A stretch of 64,000 nucleotides of DNA from CAWKKW01 sp963850345 (GTDB lineage: Bacteria > Acidobacteriota > Terriglobia > Terriglobales > Acidobacteriaceae): assembly GCA_963850345.1 (NCBI GenBank), contig CAWKKW010000003.1:62001-126000 (forward strand), read 5' to 3'. A program made the translations under genes and the position numbers. Positions 44,191-53,210 of this stretch are shown here, piece by piece. Every line of letters begins with the position of its first letter. The first letter of the stretch is position 1. Below the pieces are notes generated by a model. The model was not told the DNA's origin. It worked only from the letters and a program-made list of their open reading frames with translations, and did not search any database.

Positions 44191-44901
44191 TTACGCCTTA
44201 GCGGCCAGATCGGCAACCGCATTATCCAGCGAAACCCCGGGCCCCATGGTCGAGCTCAGAGTGATTCCGCGAATGTATTTGCCCTTGGCCGCCGAAGGCT
44301 TGGCACGAACGACACTGTTGATCACGGTCGTAGCGTTGTCGACCAGCTTGTCGGGCGAGAAGGAAAGCTTGCCCACCGGAACATGAACCAGCGCGGTCTT
44401 GTCAGTGCGAAACTCGACCTTACCGGCCTTGATCTCTCTTACGGCCGCAGCCACGTCGTTGGTAACTGTACCGGTCTTCGGGTTAGGCATAAGTCCGCGG
44501 GGACCAAGCACCTTACCGAGGCGGCCGACCGACTTCATCATGTCCGGGGTCGCGATCAGCGCGTCGAAGTCCGTCCAGCTTTCCTTCTGAATCTTTTCGA
44601 CGAGATCATCGCCGCCGACAAATTCAGCGCCTGCTGCCTGCGCCTCTTTGAGACGATCGCCAGAGGTAATCACGGCAACCCGCTTGGTCTTCCCCAGTCC
44701 ATGCGGCAGAACCACGGTGCCGCGGACCATCTGGTCTGCGTGCTTGGGGTCCACGCCGAGGCGCAGCGTAAGATCGACGGTTTCGTCGAACTTCACAAAC
44801 TTCACTTTTTGCAGGAGAGTTACTGCTTCGGGCAGCGCATAGGGGCGGTTTTCAACTTGCGCGCGCGCCTTCGCCACATTCTTACTAAGTTTTCTGGCCA
44901 T
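44191..44901 (-). CDS. rplA: 50S ribosomal protein L1
   Basis: A 236-residue protein of normal length with ENRPYALPEAVTLLQKVKFVKFDETVDL, GTVVLPHGLGKTKRVAV, LGPRGLMPNPKTGTVTNDVAAAV and the C-terminal KAKPSAAKGKYIRGITLSSTMGPG pattern (seen as RAKPSAAKGKYI). It binds 23S rRNA at the E-site stalk and in many bacteria represses its own operon. GAGGAG precedes the ATG. It follows rplK after 168 bp. Confidence 0.98.
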   Translation of the reverse strand: MARKLSKNVAKARAQVENRPYALPEAVTLLQKVKFVKFDETVDLTLRLGVDPKHADQMVRGTVVLPHGLGKTKRVAVITSGDRLKEAQAAGAEFVGGDDLVEKIQKESWTDFDALIATPDMMKSVGRLGKVLGPRGLMPNPKTGTVTNDVAAAVREIKAGKVEFRTDKTALVHVPVGKLSFSPDKLVDNATTVINSVVRAKPSAAKGKYIRGITLSSTMGPGVSLDNAVADLAAKA

Positions 44902-45069
44902 TGCTCCTCGTCTCCCACCGCACAGGCTTTGTTCCGCCAGGCCGTGGTGTAGCTAACTCTTAGTTAGCCGGTTGACTCGCGCCTGTTACCGCGGAAGGCG
45001 CATCTCTGATTATGCCACAGCGCCAGCCGCTCTCTGCTTAGAAAATGCGGCTGGCGTCGTATTTAAGAC

Positions 45070-45504
45070 TCATGCGGTGACGTCGATGCCCATCGAACGC
45101 GCGGTGCCCTTGATGCTCTTGATTGCCGCATCGACGGATGCTGCATTCAAGTCAGGCAGCTTCTGCGTGGCGATCTCGCGCACCTGGGCCTCGGTTACCG
45201 AACCGACCTTGGTCTTGTTCGGCACGCCTGACCCCTTGGCCAGACCGGCCGCCTTCTTCAACAGCACTGCGGCTGGCGGCGTCTTGGTGACAAAGGTGAA
45301 GGAGCGATCGACATACACGGTGATCACTACGGGCACGATCAGGCCGGCGAGTTCCTTGGTCTGAGTGCGTGCGTTGAACTGCTTGCAGAACTCCATGATG
45401 TTGACCTGGGCCTGACCGAGGGCGGGGCCCACGGGGGGTGCGGGGGTCGCCTTGCCTGCTTCAATCTGGAGCTTGACCTGTGTTTGTATCTTCTTCGGTG
45501 CCAT
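45070..45504 (-). CDS. rplK: 50S ribosomal protein L11
   Basis: A 144-residue protein of normal length: KIQTQVKLQIEAGKATPAPPVGPALGQAQVNIMEFCKQFNART, then VYVDRSFTFVTKTPPAAVLLKKAAGL and the C-terminal GTARSMGIDV. It forms the GTPase-associated centre. A ribosome-binding AAGG lies ~12 bases before the ATG. nusG lies 114 bp upstream on the same strand. Confidence 0.98.
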   Translation of the reverse strand: MAPKKIQTQVKLQIEAGKATPAPPVGPALGQAQVNIMEFCKQFNARTQTKELAGLIVPVVITVYVDRSFTFVTKTPPAAVLLKKAAGLAKGSGVPNKTKVGSVTEAQVREIATQKLPDLNAASVDAAIKSIKGTARSMGIDVTA

Positions 45505-45618
45505 ATTCCAATAAACCTTTCTTCCAAACCTTCATTCATTTCCGGCGCCGCTCTCGACTTACGCGCACTTAGCGCGGCAAAGTAACTGAGCGACCAGGAC
45601 CGGTTCTTACAACCCTAC

Positions 45619-46221
45619 TTAGACGACCTTTTCTACCTTGCCGAATTCCAACTCGACCGGCGTGGACCTTCCGAAGATGGTGACCATCACCTTGAGCGTT
45701 TCGCGATCTTCGTTCACTTCGTCCACTACGCCATTGAAGTTGGCGAAGGGGCCTTCGGTGATGCGGACGGACTCGTTCTTTTCGAACTTGATCTTGAGCC
45801 GCGGCTTGTCCTTGGACACATCGGAGCGGAAGAGAATGGAGCTGACCTCTTCTTCACTGAGGGCCACCGGCTTATCGCCGGTGCCAAGAAAGCCCGTAAC
45901 TCGCGGCGTGTTCTTGATGATGTGCCAGAGATCGTTATCCAGATCCATCTCGACCAGCACGTAGCCGGGCAGGAAGACACGTTCCACGGTGCGTTTCTTG
46001 CCGTTCACGATCTCGGTGACCGACTCGGTCGGAATCATGACGCGGCCGATCTTGTTCTGCAGACCAAACGCCTGCACACGCCCCTCGATGGACTCGCGCA
46101 CTTTGCGCTCGAAGCCCGAGTAGGCGTGGATGATGTACCACTTGAAGCTCTCGTTCGCCGGAGGCCCAAGCTGCTCAGGGCCCGTCGTTCCGGGGCTTCC
46201 GCCGTCAATATCTTCCGCCAT
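45619..46221 (-). CDS. nusG: Transcription termination/antitermination protein NusG
   Basis: A 200-residue protein from the second of two adjacent ATGs (46221; 46224 is equally possible). The frame continues upstream through secE and is not used. The NGN domain (WYIIHAYSGFERKVRESIEGR, then RVFLPGYVLVEMDLDNDLWHIIKNTPRVTGFLG) is followed by a KOW domain (GDKP..., VRITEGPFANFNGVVDEVNEDRETLKVMVTIFGR). It binds RNA polymerase clamp helices and links to Rho or the ribosome. GGAAGAGGA precedes the ATG pair. The N-terminal ~20 residues are an acidic and Gly/Pro-rich extension. Confidence 0.96.
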   Translation of the reverse strand: MAEDIDGGSPGTTGPEQLGPPANESFKWYIIHAYSGFERKVRESIEGRVQAFGLQNKIGRVMIPTESVTEIVNGKKRTVERVFLPGYVLVEMDLDNDLWHIIKNTPRVTGFLGTGDKPVALSEEEVSSILFRSDVSKDKPRLKIKFEKNESVRITEGPFANFNGVVDEVNEDRETLKVMVTIFGRSTPVELEFGKVEKVV

Positions 46222-46238
46222 CATTCCTCTTCCGGCGC

Positions 46239-46529
46239 TTATTGCGCGCCACCCAGCGAGTGCAGCAGGTGCTGGACCCCGTACTGGATCACACCATCCA
46301 CCACGTAGAAATATGCCGCGAAGGCGAAGACGGCGACGATCACCACGGTGGTGGTTGCCTGCACTTCCTTGCGGGAGGGAGTTACAACTTTGCGCATCTC
46401 CCCGCGCACGTCCTTGAGAAAGTCCCTGCTCCGCGTGAGGGTACCGGATAGCCGATTGCCGCCCCCACCTTCCGCGCTGGTCAATGCCACTGTCTTCGCC
46501 ATGTGCTTCCCTTTTTCCACTACGGGCAT
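46239..46529 (-). CDS. secE: Preprotein translocase subunit SecE
   Basis: A 96-residue protein, start at 46529 supported by AGGAGG six bases upstream (an internal Met at 46502 is possible). It has the single SecE transmembrane helix near residues 63-84 (TTVVIVAVFAFAAYFYVVDGVIQ) preceded by FLKDVRGEMRKVVTPSRKEV, the conserved amphipathic region. It completes the SecYEG channel in the inner membrane. The secE-nusG order and ~17 bp spacing are standard. Confidence 0.95.
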   Translation of the reverse strand: MPVVEKGKHMAKTVALTSAEGGGGNRLSGTLTRSRDFLKDVRGEMRKVVTPSRKEVQATTTVVIVAVFAFAAYFYVVDGVIQYGVQHLLHSLGGAQ

Positions 46530-46643
46530 TTTGGCCCTCCTGCGACAAGCCTGCCCAGCAGGACTGCGCCAACGCTGGATTTACATACCGCTCTCACGTA
46601 CCAACCACTGTGACGTACCGCGTTCGTTCCGTACAAAAAATAC

Positions 46644-46719
46644 TGGCAGGGGCGGAGGGATTCGAACCCCCAAGTTCGGTTTTGGAGACCGACAGTTTAA
46701 CCGTTGAGCTTACGCCCCT
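46644..46719 (-). tRNA. tRNA-Trp (CCA anticodon)
   Basis: Acceptor AGGGGCG/CGCCCCT, anticodon loop CTCCAAA, T-loop TTCGAAT and encoded CCA. It lies directly upstream of secE, as in many bacteria. Confidence 0.97.
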
Positions 46720-46761
46720 TAATGCAGCGAGTTAGCGGGTTAGCGAGCGCTTCGCGCTCAA

Positions 46762-46874
46762 GCGAGTTAGCTTTCTTTCGTATTACGCTAACTTGCTGAC
46801 CTGCTACTTACTATTCCGCTTAAGTGCAGCGAGTTAGCTTCCATTTGGATTACGCTAACTTGCTGACCTGCTAT
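46762..46874. repeat. Imperfect direct repeat between tRNA-Trp and rpmG
   Basis: Two units of ~50 bp (46762-46806 and 46826-46874) share GCGAGTTAGCTT, TACGCTAACTTGCTGACCTGCTA and similar spacing, and each is itself an inverted repeat (AGCGAGTTAGC with GCTAACTTGCT). The second overlaps the last codons of rpmG. The origin is unknown. Confidence 0.6.
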
Positions 46875-47020
46875 TTCGTTTCCTTGTGATCGGTGTGTTT
46901 GCGGCAGCGATTGCAAAACTTCGAGAACTCGAGCCGACCCGTGGTCGTCTTCTTGTTCTTCGTCGTCGAGTAGTTGCGCTCCTTACATACCGGGCACTGC
47001 AATGTCACGATTTCACGCAT
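46871..47020 (-). CDS. rpmG: 50S ribosomal protein L33
   Basis: A 49-residue protein, typical of L33. It starts MREIVTLQCPVC, and the two CxxC motifs (CPVC and CNRC) form the zinc-binding type. KNKKTTTGRLEFSKFC lies between them. It ends in HKETK. It sits between tuf and secE with tRNA-Trp, a widespread order. No classical Shine-Dalgarno sequence was obvious before the ATG. Confidence 0.95.
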   Translation of the reverse strand: MREIVTLQCPVCKERNYSTTKNKKTTTGRLEFSKFCNRCRKHTDHKETK

Positions 47021-47184
47021 CTTTTTATCCTAACTGATTCGACTTAGAGGTGCTTTTTTGGTCGAATTCTGCATCGTATTCGACCCGGATCTGCACGGTT
47101 TGTGGTGCAAATCCGAGCCTTTTCTAACTTGCCATCTGACGTTTGCCGGTTAGTCTAACCGCCCAAACGCGGATTGCCGGTTAT

Positions 47185-48373
47185 TTACTTGATGATCTCA
47201 GAGATCGTGCCTGCGCCGACCGTCCGTCCGCCTTCGCGGATGGCAAAGCGCAGCCCCTTCTCCATCGCCACCGGGGTGTGCAGTTCAATCTCCAGCTGCA
47301 CGTTGTCGCCCGGCATCACCATCTCCGTTCCCTCCGGCAGCTTCGCCGTTCCGGTGACGTCCGTGGTGCGGAAGTAGAACTGCGGACGGTAGCCGTTGAA
47401 GAACGGGGTATGACGGCCGCCCTCTTCCTTCGACAGCACGTAGATCTCGCCCTTGAACTTGGTGTGCGGCGTAATCGAGCCGGTCTTGGCCAGCACCATG
47501 CCGCGTTCCACGTCGTCCTTGGCTACGCCGCGCAGCAACAGGCCGGCGTTGTCGCCCGCCAGACCTTCGTCCAGCTGCTTCTTGAACATCTCGACGCCGG
47601 TAACGACCGTCTTGCGGGTCTCGCGGAAGCCGACGATTTCCGTCTCCTCGCCTACCTTCACCTTGCCGCGCTCGATACGGCCCGTCACGACCGTGCCGCG
47701 GCCCGAGATCGAGAAGATGTCTTCAATCGGCATCAGGAAGGGCTGGTCGATGGCGCGCGCCGGCAGCGGCACGTTCTTGTCCACCGCTTCCATCAGCTCG
47801 TCGACCGACTTCTCCCACTGCGCTTCGCCGTTCAGTGCACCCAGAGCCGAGCCCCGGATCACCGGCACGTCGTCGCCGGGGAAGTTGTACTTCGACAGCA
47901 GCTCGCGCACTTCCATCTCGACCAGGTCGATCAGTTCCGTATCTTCGACCGCATCGCACTTGTTCAGGAAGACCACAATGTAGGGCACGCCTACCTGGCG
48001 GGCCAGAAAGCACGTGTTCCTTGGTCTGCGGCATCGGACCGTCGGTCGCCGCCACTACCAGGATGGCGCCGTCCATCTGCGCCGCGCCGGTGATCATGTT
48101 CTTGATGTAATCCGCGTGGCCCGGGCAATCCACGTGTGCGTAGTGCCGGTTGGCCGTCTCGTACTCCACGTGCGCGGTCGCAATCGTGATGCCCCGCTCC
48201 CGCTCTTCCGGCGCGTTGTCAATCGAATCGAAGCTGCGGAACGAATTCTTCGGGTTGTGCTTGGACAACACCTTCGTGATCGCCGCCGTCAACGTCGTCT
48301 TCCCGTGATCAATGTGCCCGATCGTCCCCACGTTCACGTGCGGCTTTGACCGGTCAAACTTCTCCTTCGCCAT
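47185..48373 (-). pseudogene. tuf: Elongation factor Tu, interrupted by a single-base frameshift as read
   Basis: The protein starts MAKEKFDRSKPHVNVGTIG and has the P-loop GHIDHGKTT, switch regions (ERERGITIATAHVEY, DCPGHADYIKNM) and the NKCD guanine motif. It ends REGGRTVGAGTISEIIK, so all three domains are present. Near 48007-48009 the coding strand reads GTG CTT TCT GGC CCG where the family needs GTG CTT CTG GCC CGC: one extra T puts the rest in another frame. Sequencing/assembly error, a decayed copy with a second tuf elsewhere, or recoding are the options. Without the extra base the product is a 395-residue EF-Tu of normal length. EF-Tu carries aminoacyl-tRNA to the ribosome. Confidence 0.9.
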
Positions 48374-48390
48374 CGTGCAACTCCTCTGTT

Positions 48391-48678
48391 TTACTCGGAG
48401 GGAAAGGCGCCGACCCGGCGTTCCCACTCCGTCAGTCCTGATAACTTCTGGTCCAGGGCCATATAGGCCGCGGAATTCTGTTCGCAGAAGGCGTTAAACG
48501 CCGACCTTGAAACCCACATATCGAAGGTAAAGAACCTCGACGGGTGGCCCACGCTGCGCGTCAATTCAACTCCCAGAAACTCCGGCGACTTGCGGAAGAA
48601 CTGGGCCCAGACTCCGTCCGGTCCGTACGCGGCGACAAACTGCTGATCGCAGCCAGACTTCACCTCGTACTCCCACAC
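48391..48678 (-). CDS. Antibiotic biosynthesis monooxygenase (ABM)-fold small protein
   Basis: A ~95-residue alpha/beta-barrel-like protein (VWEYEVKSGCDQQFVAAYG, WAQFFRKSPEFLGVELTR, FFTFDMWVSRSAFNAFCEQ). The pattern resembles ABM/Dabb-type ferredoxin-like small proteins. The GTG start at 48678 is weakly supported. The frame is open further upstream and the family usually has a strand there (LHVVVWEYEV), so a CTG at 48690 or a start overlapping the previous stop may be the real one. It sits 17 bp after tuf's ATG on the same strand upstream of tuf. Function unknown. Confidence 0.55.
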   Translation of the reverse strand: MWEYEVKSGCDQQFVAAYGPDGVWAQFFRKSPEFLGVELTRSVGHPSRFFTFDMWVSRSAFNAFCEQNSAAYMALDQKLSGLTEWERRVGAFPSE

Positions 48679-48721
48679 TACGACGTGCAGGCTCTCCGCA
48701 TCGGAAAAGGGTAGATCGACG

Positions 48722-49030
48722 TCAGTAATACGCGTACACCTTCAAATATCTGGCACGAAGTTCCGGTGCCACCTGCTCCACCATGCGGAGGTACTGTTCG
48801 CGAACCTGTCCGCGGTCGGAGTCGCCAAGCGCGGCATACTGCCGGGAGGTTTCAGTCCCCAGCAGGCCCCGGGTCAGAACTCCTTCAAAGTTCCTGACGC
48901 GCAGGCGCGATTGATCCACTTTGCGCAGGAACCGGTCCACATTGGCGACGGCAAAGGCCTGCTCCACCTCGCCAAGTATCTGGGCGAAGGTGGTTTCATC
49001 TTGGATCGGAAGGACTGGCTGCTCAAACAT
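48722..49030 (-). CDS. Hypothetical protein
   Basis: A 102-residue protein (MFEQPVLPIQDETTFAQILGEVEQ), mostly helical and polar with no signal peptide or transmembrane segment. No family is recognised. It ends LRARYLKVYAYY. AGGGCACC before the ATG is a weak ribosome-binding site. It lies between tRNA-Gly and the ABM-like gene, 43 bp upstream of it, and probably shares its transcript. Confidence 0.5.
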   Translation of the reverse strand: MFEQPVLPIQDETTFAQILGEVEQAFAVANVDRFLRKVDQSRLRVRNFEGVLTRGLLGTETSRQYAALGDSDRGQVREQYLRMVEQVAPELRARYLKVYAYY

Positions 49031-49089
49031 GGTGCCCTGTTTCTGGTTTGGCCGCTGATTAAAAAACAGCGACGGGTATGGCTAGATCC

Positions 49090-49164
49090 TGGAGCGGGAG
49101 ACGGGAATCGGACCCGCGACCAACAGCTTGGAAGGCTGTGACTCTACCACTGAGTTACTCCCGC
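49090..49164 (-). tRNA. tRNA-Gly (TCC anticodon)
   Basis: Acceptor GCGGGAG/CTCCCGC, anticodon loop CTTCCAA, T-loop GTCCGAT and encoded CCA. It reads GGA/GGG. Confidence 0.97.
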
Positions 49165-49284
49165 TTGTACTTCGGGGCTTGTGCCCCAGTCTTGCGAATG
49201 CTGGGCTCACGCCCTTGCTGCTTCAAAACCCTGCCCGGCACGAAAACCCATGGGCTGCTGCCAAAGCTCTACAGACACCAACCG

Positions 49285-49302
49285 GCACGGCGTAAGCCGT
49301 GC
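49285..49302 (-). other. Short perfect hairpin in the tRNA-Thr/tRNA-Gly spacer
   Basis: GCACGGC and GCCGTGC flank a four-base TTAC/GTAA loop. It may be a processing signal between the tRNAs of one transcript. Confidence 0.35.
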
Positions 49303-49350
49303 TCCTTCCCAGTGCCCTGATGACGCATGGGCAGCGGTCCTGCTAAATTC

Positions 49351-49719
<369 letters not shown>

Positions 49720-49735
49720 GGCAATTTGCCGCGCT

Positions 49736-49915
49736 TCAGCCTTCGTCTTCATCGTACCGCGAACGAGCCGCGGTGAGAACGATACGAAATGCAAAACCGC
49801 CCAACAGTACCATCACCAGGAGCCGAATTCTGCCGGGGTCCAGGGTGATCCATGCCAGTCCGGCGAGTGCTGCGAGAACAAGGAGCGCGATCCACATCCG
49901 CGTGGCTGTCCGCAT
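49736..49915 (-). CDS. Small two-helix membrane protein
   Basis: The start at 49915 is chosen because AAGGAG lies seven bases upstream; a longer frame to 50008 would run into tRNA-Tyr. The 59-residue product starts MRTATRMWIALLVLAALAGLAW, continues with a second hydrophobic stretch (RLLVMVLLGGFAFRIVLTA) and ends in an acidic DEDEG. No family is recognised. It sits between tRNA-Tyr and tRNA-Thr, in the same transcriptional direction. Confidence 0.6.
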   Translation of the reverse strand: MRTATRMWIALLVLAALAGLAWITLDPGRIRLLVMVLLGGFAFRIVLTAARSRYDEDEG

Positions 49916-50000
49916 CCCAGTCTCCTTGCCGGCCTCTTCTTGCCTTGCCGTGGCGTCGGTCGTTGCACCGAACCCGTCCGCAGCGCCGGAGATCCAGTGA

Positions 50001-50088
50001 TGGTGCACAGGGGAGGATTCGAACCTCCGTAGCTCCGGAGAGCGGCAGATTTACAGTCTGCTGCCATTAACCACTCGGCCACCTGTGC
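50001..50088 (-). tRNA. tRNA-Tyr (GTA anticodon)
   Basis: A type II tRNA with a long variable arm. Acceptor GCACAGG/CCTGTGC, anticodon loop CTGTAAA, T-loop TTCGAAT, discriminator A and encoded CCA. Confidence 0.97.
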
Positions 50089-50261
50089 ATATCCTGCATG
50101 AGCCCGCGTTGGAGGACAGGCCACGCGAAGTGACACACCAGAGTCCCAGGCAAGGAAAAACCCGGTCGAACACAAGACGCTGGATGTGGAGTCACTGCGG
50201 CGGGCGATGCCTGAAGCGCACTTACTCCTGCTGCAAAGCTGGTGTGCCAAACTGAAGAAAC

Positions 50262-50337
<76 letters not shown>

Positions 50338-50666
50338 CCGAAACGCCACGCAACCCACCGCGAGAAGACACGAGTACGCTTCCTCTAAAGGTGGGTCACA
50401 AGACGAAAGAGTATCACAGCGAGCACCCGGCTGCAATCGTGGGCGGCCCCGGGTGTGAGCCGTTGCTGCATATCCGGTGCATCCGGAAATCGGCGTTCGC
50501 CCGGGTGGGCGTTCGTGGCTGTTCTGTGGCGGTGAGTGCACGCGCAACGGGCGCGAAGAGCTGCGACAACGGAATGCTATGATCGACATCGTTATTCGCG
50601 AGGCTCCTTTCGTTTTCGGTCTGCGTCTCTTGTGGTCTGGCGATGCTGTACTGGGGCGAACCCTGC
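50338..50666. other. Intergenic region upstream of the tRNA-tuf run
   Basis: These 329 bases should carry the promoter for tRNA-Thr(TGT) and everything downstream on the minus strand, and for the divergent gene. No close-to-consensus -35/-10 pair was identified by eye, and no gene is seen. Confidence 0.45.
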
Positions 50667-51686
50667 ATGCGCAAGCGGACCAAGACGACGATTCTGATTG
50701 CGGGAGTGATCCTGCTGCTGCTGGCGGGTGCGGTTTACCTGCGCAAGAAGGCACCTCCGGAGGCGGCGCGCCTGCTGCCTGAATCCGATGGGATCGTGTA
50801 TGTCAATCTGCGACCGCTGCGGGCGTCGACACATTTTGACCAGCGTCCGGTGCCTCTGGACGCGGACTATCAAAAATTCATCGACGCTACGGGGATTCAG
50901 CCGGAGCGGGACCTGGATGTGGTCGCGTTCGCATTGCATCGGATGGCGAACCCCAGCGGACCGAACGGGGGCGTGGCGTTTTCTACCGTCTTCGAGGGGC
51001 GATTCGACGGCAAGCGGCTGTCGAGGTATCTCGAGAGCCTGGCGAATTCGACGGAAACGTACGACGCGCACACCATCTACAACATTCCAAACGATGGGCG
51101 GACGGACCGCGTGACGCTGCTGGGTTATGACATGGTGGCGGTGTCGAATACGCCGACTCCGGAGCAGATTCACTCGATGCTGGATCGTTATCGAACGGCG
51201 GGGCTGCCGTTTGCGGGATCGACGCTGCTGTCGGAGCATTACCACGAGATGCCGCTGCTGGCGATCGCATGGGGCATGGGCAAGATTGGCCTACCTCTGG
51301 GCGAGAATGGCACGCTGAAGGTCATGGGACTGTCGATCCCGTTCCCTGTGGATGCGACGTTTCTGGCATCGGTGGAGTGGCGCGGATCGCTGCGGGTGCG
51401 GGTAGAAGAGATCACGGTCAACGAGTCGGAGGCAGCAGCGGCAGCGAGTTCCATGCAATCGCTGGTGACGACGTTTCGCGCGGCCGAGGCCACGATGCCC
51501 GATTCGGGGAGCAGCGCGGACATGAAGACGCTGCTAAACAGCACCAGCATCGAGCATCGGAGAAACCGGGCGGTGATCACGGCGACCTTGCCGGCGGCAC
51601 TGATGCAGCGGCTGGTCACCACACCGGAGAACGGCGAGGCGGGGACCAACCTGCCCGACAGACCAGCGGCCGCAACAGAGAAGTAA
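50667..51686 (+). CDS. Hypothetical membrane-anchored protein
   Basis: The start at 50667 (MRKRTKTTILIAGVILLLLAG) gives a 339-residue protein with an N-terminal signal anchor; an in-frame ATG at 50643 is possible, neither has a strong ribosome-binding site. The mature part begins with a Pro-rich linker and LPESDGIVYVNLRPLRAS. It continues with repeated short alpha/beta segments (GGVAFSTVFEGRFDGKRLSRYLES, LLGYDMVAVSNTPTPEQIHSML). The pattern recalls DUF3352-like periplasmic proteins but identity is not established. It lies 84 bp before the sorbosone-dehydrogenase-like gene on the same strand. Confidence 0.6.
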   Translation: MRKRTKTTILIAGVILLLLAGAVYLRKKAPPEAARLLPESDGIVYVNLRPLRASTHFDQRPVPLDADYQKFIDATGIQPERDLDVVAFALHRMANPSGPNGGVAFSTVFEGRFDGKRLSRYLESLANSTETYDAHTIYNIPNDGRTDRVTLLGYDMVAVSNTPTPEQIHSMLDRYRTAGLPFAGSTLLSEHYHEMPLLAIAWGMGKIGLPLGENGTLKVMGLSIPFPVDATFLASVEWRGSLRVRVEEITVNESEAAAAASSMQSLVTTFRAAEATMPDSGSSADMKTLLNSTSIEHRRNRAVITATLPAALMQRLVTTPENGEAGTNLPDRPAAATEK

Positions 51687-51770
51687 AAGCATTTTCCAGC
51701 ATCGATCAGGCTTTCTCCCTCAATCCTTACATCCAACTAACACGGACCCCATAGATCCGGCGGAGGAAGC

Positions 51771-53099
51771 ATGTTTCTGAAATACCCAGCAGCCATGATT
51801 GCGGTGTCGCTTTTGAGCATGGCTGGAAGCACGATGTGGGCTGACGGCCCTTCGCACGCGCCCACGCTGACCGGTAAGGCGGCGTTCACGGACTACTCGA
51901 AAGAACAGCCGGGCACCCGGCGCAAGCTGACGGTGGCGGACCTGCCTGCTCCGTTTGCGACGCCTTCGTCGGACAACGGTCCGGACGGGACCAGGAACAT
52001 GATCGAGCGGCCGAAAGATGCGTGGCCGCAAGCTCCCAAGGGATTCAAAGTGGAGCTGTATGCGACGGGTTTAGGCAATCCGCGGCTATTGATGACTGCG
52101 CCGAACGGAGACCTGTTCCTCGCGGACAGCCAGGCCAACAAGATCCTGGTATTTCGGGGAATCGGGCCGGATGGCAAGGCGCAGCAGCAGGGGGAGTACG
52201 CGACCGACCTGGTACAGCCGTTCGGGATAGCGTTTTATCCGGCGGGGCCGAATCCGAAGTGGATGTACGTTGGAAACACGGATTCGGTGGTGCGGTTTCC
52301 TTATCAGAATGGCGATTTGAAGGCGCGGGGCGCGGCCGAGAAGTTGGCCGATCTGCCGGGTGGCGGCCGATTGCGCGGAGGCGGACACTGGACGCGGGAC
52401 ATCGTGTTCTCGAAGGACGGGACGAAGATGCTGGTCTCGGTCGGCTCGCATTCGAACGTAGATGACTCGGATACGCATCCGGAGGAGTTTCACCGGGCGG
52501 ACGTGTTGCAGTTCACGCCCGAGGGCAAGTTCGAGAAGGTGTATGCGTACGGCATTCGGAACTGTGTCGGCGAGGCGATTAATCCCATCACGGGCGCGCT
52601 CTGGTGCTCCACCAACGAACGCGATGCGCTGGGCGATAACCTGGTGCCCGACTACATCACCCACGTACAGGAGGGCGGGTTCTACGGCTGGCCGTTCTAC
52701 TACATGGGCCCTACGCAAGACCCGCGGCATGCGGGGAAGCATCCGGAGCTGAAGAGCAAGGTGCTGACACCGGATGTGCTCTTGCAGCCGCATTTCGCGT
52801 CGCTGGAGATGCTGTTTTATGAGGGCTCGCAGTTTCCTGCCGAGTACAAGGGGGACGTCTTCGCGGCGGAACATGGATCGTGGAATCGCGCGCAGCGGGC
52901 TGGATATGAAGTGATTCGCGCACCACTGCAGAACGGGAAGGCGACGGGCGAGTATGAAGATTTCCTGACCGGATTTGTAACAGCGGATGGGAAGGTCTGG
53001 GGACGGCCGGTGGGCGTAGCGGTCGGCAAGGATGGCTCGTTGTTCGTCAGCGATGATGGATCGCGGTCGATCTGGCGGGTGAGCTATACGGGGAAGTAG
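51771..53099 (+). CDS. Sorbosone dehydrogenase family, PQQ-dependent-type beta-propeller
   Basis: A 442-residue secreted protein (signal MIAVSLLSMAGSTMWA). The propeller has NPRLLMTAPNGDLFLADSQANKILVF, LVQPFGIAFYPAG, RDIVFSKDGTKMLVSVGSHSNVDD, YGIRNCVGEAINPITGALWCSTNERD, GGFYGWPFYYMG and AEHGSWNRAQRAGYEVI. These match the sugar (glucose/sorbosone) dehydrogenase family, which uses PQQ in the periplasm. Substrate is not readable and no PQQ synthesis genes are in the window. GGAGGAAGC precedes the ATG. A bidirectional terminator follows. Confidence 0.88.
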   Translation: MFLKYPAAMIAVSLLSMAGSTMWADGPSHAPTLTGKAAFTDYSKEQPGTRRKLTVADLPAPFATPSSDNGPDGTRNMIERPKDAWPQAPKGFKVELYATGLGNPRLLMTAPNGDLFLADSQANKILVFRGIGPDGKAQQQGEYATDLVQPFGIAFYPAGPNPKWMYVGNTDSVVRFPYQNGDLKARGAAEKLADLPGGGRLRGGGHWTRDIVFSKDGTKMLVSVGSHSNVDDSDTHPEEFHRADVLQFTPEGKFEKVYAYGIRNCVGEAINPITGALWCSTNERDALGDNLVPDYITHVQEGGFYGWPFYYMGPTQDPRHAGKHPELKSKVLTPDVLLQPHFASLEMLFYEGSQFPAEYKGDVFAAEHGSWNRAQRAGYEVIRAPLQNGKATGEYEDFLTGFVTADGKVWGRPVGVAVGKDGSLFVSDDGSRSIWRVSYTGK

Positions 53100-53164
53100 G
53101 CGGGAGGTTGTAAGCGAGAAGACGTCTGTCCATTTTCCGGACGATCGCCGAGGGAACCAACGAA

Positions 53165-53193
53165 GAAGGCTGCCTGCGAGGGCAGCCTTCTTT
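53165..53193. terminator. Bidirectional rho-independent terminator
   Basis: GAAGGCTGCC and GGCAGCCTTC pair perfectly around TGCGAG, followed by TTT on the plus strand and TTC on the minus strand. It separates the sorbosone-dehydrogenase-like gene from the M23 peptidase gene, which converge on it. Confidence 0.8.
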
Positions 53194-53210
53194 GCTGCTG
53201 AGAACGAAGC

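Noticed and set aside
48000..48020. Programmed +1 frameshift in tuf
   Set aside because: CTTT is a slip sequence, but the stop codon in the A site and the closely spaced upstream Shine-Dalgarno element that drive prfB recoding are missing. Error or decay is simpler. Kept only as an alternative in the finding.
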